Below are positions 6,868 to 9,059 of a stretch of DNA of 9,059 nt, piece by piece (positions within the stretch are counted from its first letter, which is position 1; each line of letters opens with the position of its first letter). Made by a program: the position numbers and the translations under genes. This DNA is from Burkholderiaceae bacterium (lineage in GTDB: Bacteria > Pseudomonadota > Gammaproteobacteria > Burkholderiales > Burkholderiaceae). The notes below the pieces were generated by a model. It saw only the letters and a program-made list of their open reading frames with translations. It searched no databases and had not been told where the DNA came from. The DNA lies in contig JAGOCV010000157.1 in the NCBI GenBank assembly GCA_017998575.1, positions 1-9,059 of the forward strand, given 5' to 3'.

Positions 6868-7191
6868 ATGTCCGTCACGCTCACCGAGGCTGCTGCACGC
6901 CATGTGACCCGCTACCTGTCCAGGCGGGGCAAGGGAGTTGGCGTGCGGCTGGGCGTCAAGACCACGGGGTGCTCGGGCCTGGCGTACAAGCTTGAGTACG
7001 TGGACGAGGTGGCGCCCGAAGACACGGTGTTCGAGGATCACGGCATCAAGGTGTTGGTCGATCCCAAGAGCCTGGCCTACCTCGACGGCACGCAGCTCGA
7101 CTTCGTGCGCGAGGGCCTCAACGAGGGCTTCCGCTTCAACAACCCCAATGAACGCGACCGCTGCGGCTGCGGGGAATCGTTTCGCATCTGA
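6868..7191 (+). CDS. iscA: A-type Fe-S carrier protein IscA
   Basis: IscA is a small A-type (HesB/IscA family) protein that binds iron or Fe-S clusters and helps deliver clusters, particularly in [4Fe-4S] maturation. The 107-residue length equals that of E. coli IscA. The three conserved cysteines are present: C35 ([10 protein letters not shown]) and C99/C101 near the C-terminus (RCGCGESF). The start [13 protein letters not shown] is canonical. The Shine-Dalgarno GAGGA (6854-6858) overlaps the iscU stop and lies nine bases before the ATG, so translation is tightly linked to iscU. Position after iscU favours IscA over its relative ErpA. A terminator-like hairpin follows the stop codon, making this possibly the last gene of the more abundant transcript. 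Confidence 0.98.
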   Translation: MSVTLTEAAARHVTRYLSRRGKGVGVRLGVKTTGCSGLAYKLEYVDEVAPEDTVFEDHGIKVLVDPKSLAYLDGTQLDFVREGLNEGFRFNNPNERDRCGCGESFRI

Positions 7192-7213
7192 CACACCGGC
7201 GAAGTCCGCCGAC

Positions 7214-7250
7214 AGCCGCCAGTCACCTTCCGTGCCGGCGGCTTTTTTCT
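7214..7250 (+). terminator. Terminator-like hairpin with T-tract between iscA and hscB
   Basis: AGCCGCC (7214-7220) pairs with GGCGGCT (7237-7243). Within the 16-base loop, CAC (7224-7226) can pair with GTG (7232-7234) around CTTCC. A run of six T (7243-7248) and then CT follows directly. This satisfies the usual description of an intrinsic terminator. It lies 22 bases after the iscA stop and ends six bases before the hscB ATG. As hscB has no visible promoter of its own, it more likely acts as a partial terminator or attenuator that lowers hscBA transcription relative to iscRSUA. Confidence 0.65.
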
Positions 7251-7256
7251 TGAGCC

Positions 7257-7775
7257 ATGAATCTCCAGTCCAGTGATTTCGAGCTGTTCGGCGTGCCCGA
7301 GCGTTTCGCGCAGGACCGCGCCGCGCTAGACGCGCGGTGGAAGGAACTGCAGCGAGAGGCGCACCCCGACCGTTTTGCCAGTCAGGGCGCGGCCGCGCAG
7401 CGCGTGGCCATGCAATGGTCGGTGCGCATCAACGAGGCCTATCAACGGCTGAAGGATCCGCTGCGCCGTGCGGCTTATCTCTGCGAGCGCCAGGGCGCGC
7501 GCATCGAGGCCGAGAACAACACGGCGATGCCGCCGGCCTTTCTGATGCAGCAGATGGAGTGGCGCGAGTCCCTGGACGACGCGGCAGGTGCGACTGCCCT
7601 GGAAGCGCTGGCCGACGATGTCCAGCGCGTGCGCCGCGAAACCTTCGACGCACTGTCGCGTGCGCTGGACGAAGAGCGCGACTTCGCCGGCGCCGTGGCT
7701 CACGTCAGAGCCCTCATGTTCATTGAGCGCTTTGCCTCCGACGTCGAGACAAGGCTCGAGAGACTGGGACAATAG
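7257..7775 (+). CDS. hscB: Fe-S cluster co-chaperone HscB (J-protein)
   Basis: HscB is the dedicated DnaJ-type co-chaperone that carries IscU to HscA and stimulates its ATPase, helping release the assembled cluster. The 172-residue length matches E. coli HscB (171). The N-terminal J-domain occupies about residues 5-75, with the essential HPD motif at 36-38 (REAHPDRF), followed by [19 protein letters not shown]. The C-terminal three-helix IscU-binding domain includes [16 protein letters not shown] and ends in [16 protein letters not shown]. Only a weak GAG (7252-7254) lies upstream of ATG 7257, and the T-tract of the terminator-like hairpin occupies the usual Shine-Dalgarno zone, so initiation is probably inefficient. 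The hscA start follows after five bases, so the two are one unit. Confidence 0.97.
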   Translation: MNLQSSDFELFGVPERFAQDRAALDARWKELQREAHPDRFASQGAAAQRVAMQWSVRINEAYQRLKDPLRRAAYLCERQGARIEAENNTAMPPAFLMQQMEWRESLDDAAGATALEALADDVQRVRRETFDALSRALDEERDFAGAVAHVRALMFIERFASDVETRLERLGQ

Positions 7776-7780
7776 CGCCC

Positions 7781-9059
7781 ATGGCATTGCTGCAGATTTC
7801 CGAGCCCGGTCAGTCGCCCGATCCGCACCAGCGGCGCATCGCGGTCGGCATCGACCTGGGCACCACCCATTCACTCGTGGCGGCCGTTCGCAACGGCGTG
7901 GCCGAATGCCTGCCGGACGACCAGGGCCGCGTGCTGCTGCCCTCCGCGGTGCGCTATGGCGCCGATGGCCGGCGCGTTGTCGGCTACGAGGCGACGGGGC
8001 AGGGCGAGGCAGCCGACACGATTTTGTCGGTCAAGCGTTTCATGGGCCGTGGCCTGGCCGACATCGAAGGTCGCGATCGCCTGCCCTACACCTTCGTCGA
8101 CAAGCCCGGCATGGTGGCCGTGCGGACCGCGCAGGGCGAGAAATCACCCGTCGAGGTCAGCGCCGACATCCTGGCCACCTTGCGTTACCGCGCCGAGGAC
8201 ACGTTCAACGACGACCTGTACGGCGTTGTCATCACCGTGCCAGCCTACTTCGACGATGCGCAGCGTCAGGCCACGAAGGATGCCGCGCAACTGGCTGGCC
8301 TCAACGTGCTGCGCCTCATCAACGAACCGACGGCGGCAGCCATCGCCTACGGCCTCGATAACGCCAGCGAGGGGGTCTACGCCATCTACGACCTGGGAGG
8401 TGGCACGTTCGACATCTCCATCCTGCGCCTTGCGCGTGGCGTGTTCGAGGTCATCGCCACCGGCGGCGACTCGGCATTGGGCGGCGACGACTACGACCGC
8501 GCCGTGGGCGAGCATGTGCTGCGGCAGGCGGGCCGCCTGGCCGCCACGCCGGCCGACAAGGCCGCCGTCAAGGCCGCGGCACGCGCGTGCAAGGAAGCCT
8601 TGTCGGCCAGCGGTGAGGCCGTGTTCGACGCCACGCTGTCCGATGGACCGCTGCGCAGCACGGTCGATGCCGCGACGTTCGAGGCCGTCACTGCCGAGCT
8701 GACGGCGCGCTCGATGGCCGCCGTGCGGCGGGCGCTGCGCGATGCACGATTGTCAAAGGACGACGTGCAGGGCGTGGTGCTGGTGGGCGGTTCCACGCGC
8801 ATGCCCCAGGTGCGGCAGGCCGTGGCCGCGTTCTTCGGCCGCGAGCCGCTCACCAATCTCGATCCGGATGAAGTGGTCGCGCTCGGCGCGGCCGTGCAGG
8901 CCAACCAGCTGGCGGGCAACGATGGCGAGGGCAACTTGCTGCTGCTCGACGTGATCCCGCTGTCTTTGGGCATCGAGACCATGGGCGGCCTGGTGGAACG
9001 TATCGTGCCTCGCAATCAGACCATCCCCACGGCGATGGCCCAGGACTTCACCACCTACC
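7781..9059 (+). CDS. hscA: Fe-S assembly chaperone HscA (Hsp70), 3' end missing
   Basis: HscA is the specialised Hsp70 that binds the IscU LPPVK motif and uses ATP hydrolysis, with HscB, to drive cluster transfer. Translation from ATG 7781 stays open to the window edge: 426 complete codons, against about 616 in E. coli. Most of the missing part is the substrate-binding domain. The start [13 protein letters not shown] is shared with E. coli HscA and distinguishes it from DnaK. Nucleotide-binding motifs are phosphate 1 [12 protein letters not shown] (residues 23-34; His where E. coli HscA has Asn), the [11 protein letters not shown] segment, phosphate 2 [13 protein letters not shown] (from residue 203) and the adenosine motif VGGSTRMP (335-342). 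The interdomain linker LLLLD is at 386-390, followed by the start of the peptide-binding domain, [12 protein letters not shown]. It lies five bases after hscB. No frameshift is seen; a ferredoxin gene (fdx) would be expected next but is outside the window. Confidence 0.98.
   Translation, partial: MALLQISEPGQSPDPHQRRIAVGIDLGTTHSLVAAVRNGVAECLPDDQGRVLLPSAVRYGADGRRVVGYEATGQGEAADTILSVKRFMGRGLADIEGRDRLPYTFVDKPGMVAVRTAQGEKSPVEVSADILATLRYRAEDTFNDDLYGVVITVPAYFDDAQRQATKDAAQLAGLNVLRLINEPTAAAIAYGLDNASEGVYAIYDLGGGTFDISILRLARGVFEVIATGGDSALGGDDYDRAVGEHVLRQAGRLAATPADKAAVKAAARACKEALSASGEAVFDATLSDGPLRSTVDAATFEAVTAELTARSMAAVRRALRDARLSKDDVQGVVLVGGSTRMPQVRQAVAAFFGREPLTNLDPDEVVALGAAVQANQLAGNDGEGNLLLLDVIPLSLGIETMGGLVERIVPRNQTIPTAMAQDFTTY

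Noticed and set aside
6415..7194. A 259-codon open frame on the minus strand across iscU and iscA
   Set aside because: It is opposite two strongly conserved genes, has no family resemblance and no ribosome-binding site.

Overview
The window is GC-rich, densely coded DNA with every supported gene on the + strand. The protein sequences, such as the IscS start region ([16 protein letters not shown]), IscU and HscA, and the gene order point to a beta-proteobacterium. Burkholderiales, probably Comamonadaceae, is my best reading; this is an inference from recalled family resemblance, not from a search.

Layout. Bases 1-1677 hold the 3' part of uvrB (nucleotide excision repair). A 79-base gap follows. 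Next is a translationally coupled two-component pair: a NarL/LuxR-type response regulator (1757-2425) and a 7TM-type sensor histidine kinase (2422-4329). A 225-base, locally AT-richer control region (4330-4554) contains an extended -10 promoter, an overlapping IscR type 1 operator and a strongly folded untranslated leader. The rest is the housekeeping iron-sulfur cluster (ISC) operon: iscR (4555-5091), iscS (5173-6393), iscU (6457-6855), iscA (6868-7191), hscB (7257-7775) and hscA (from 7781, cut by the window end).

How the genes work together. IscS takes sulfur from cysteine and delivers it to the scaffold IscU, where the [2Fe-2S] cluster is built. HscB (J-protein) and HscA (Hsp70) bind IscU, HscA through its LPPVK motif, to release the cluster. 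IscA is an A-type carrier. IscR binds a cluster itself and represses the operon when clusters are plentiful; the operator found here fits that feedback loop. The upstream RR/HK pair has no sequence-evident link to Fe-S metabolism and its stimulus is unknown.

No wholly new system was found. What deserves attention is RNA-level structure in the isc operon: a three-hairpin iscR leader, a 12-bp hairpin between iscR and iscS, and a terminator-like hairpin with a U-tract that ends only 6 bases before hscB. Together these could set different expression levels for iscR, iscSUA and hscBA. No tRNA, rRNA, CRISPR array, insertion sequence or attachment site was seen.
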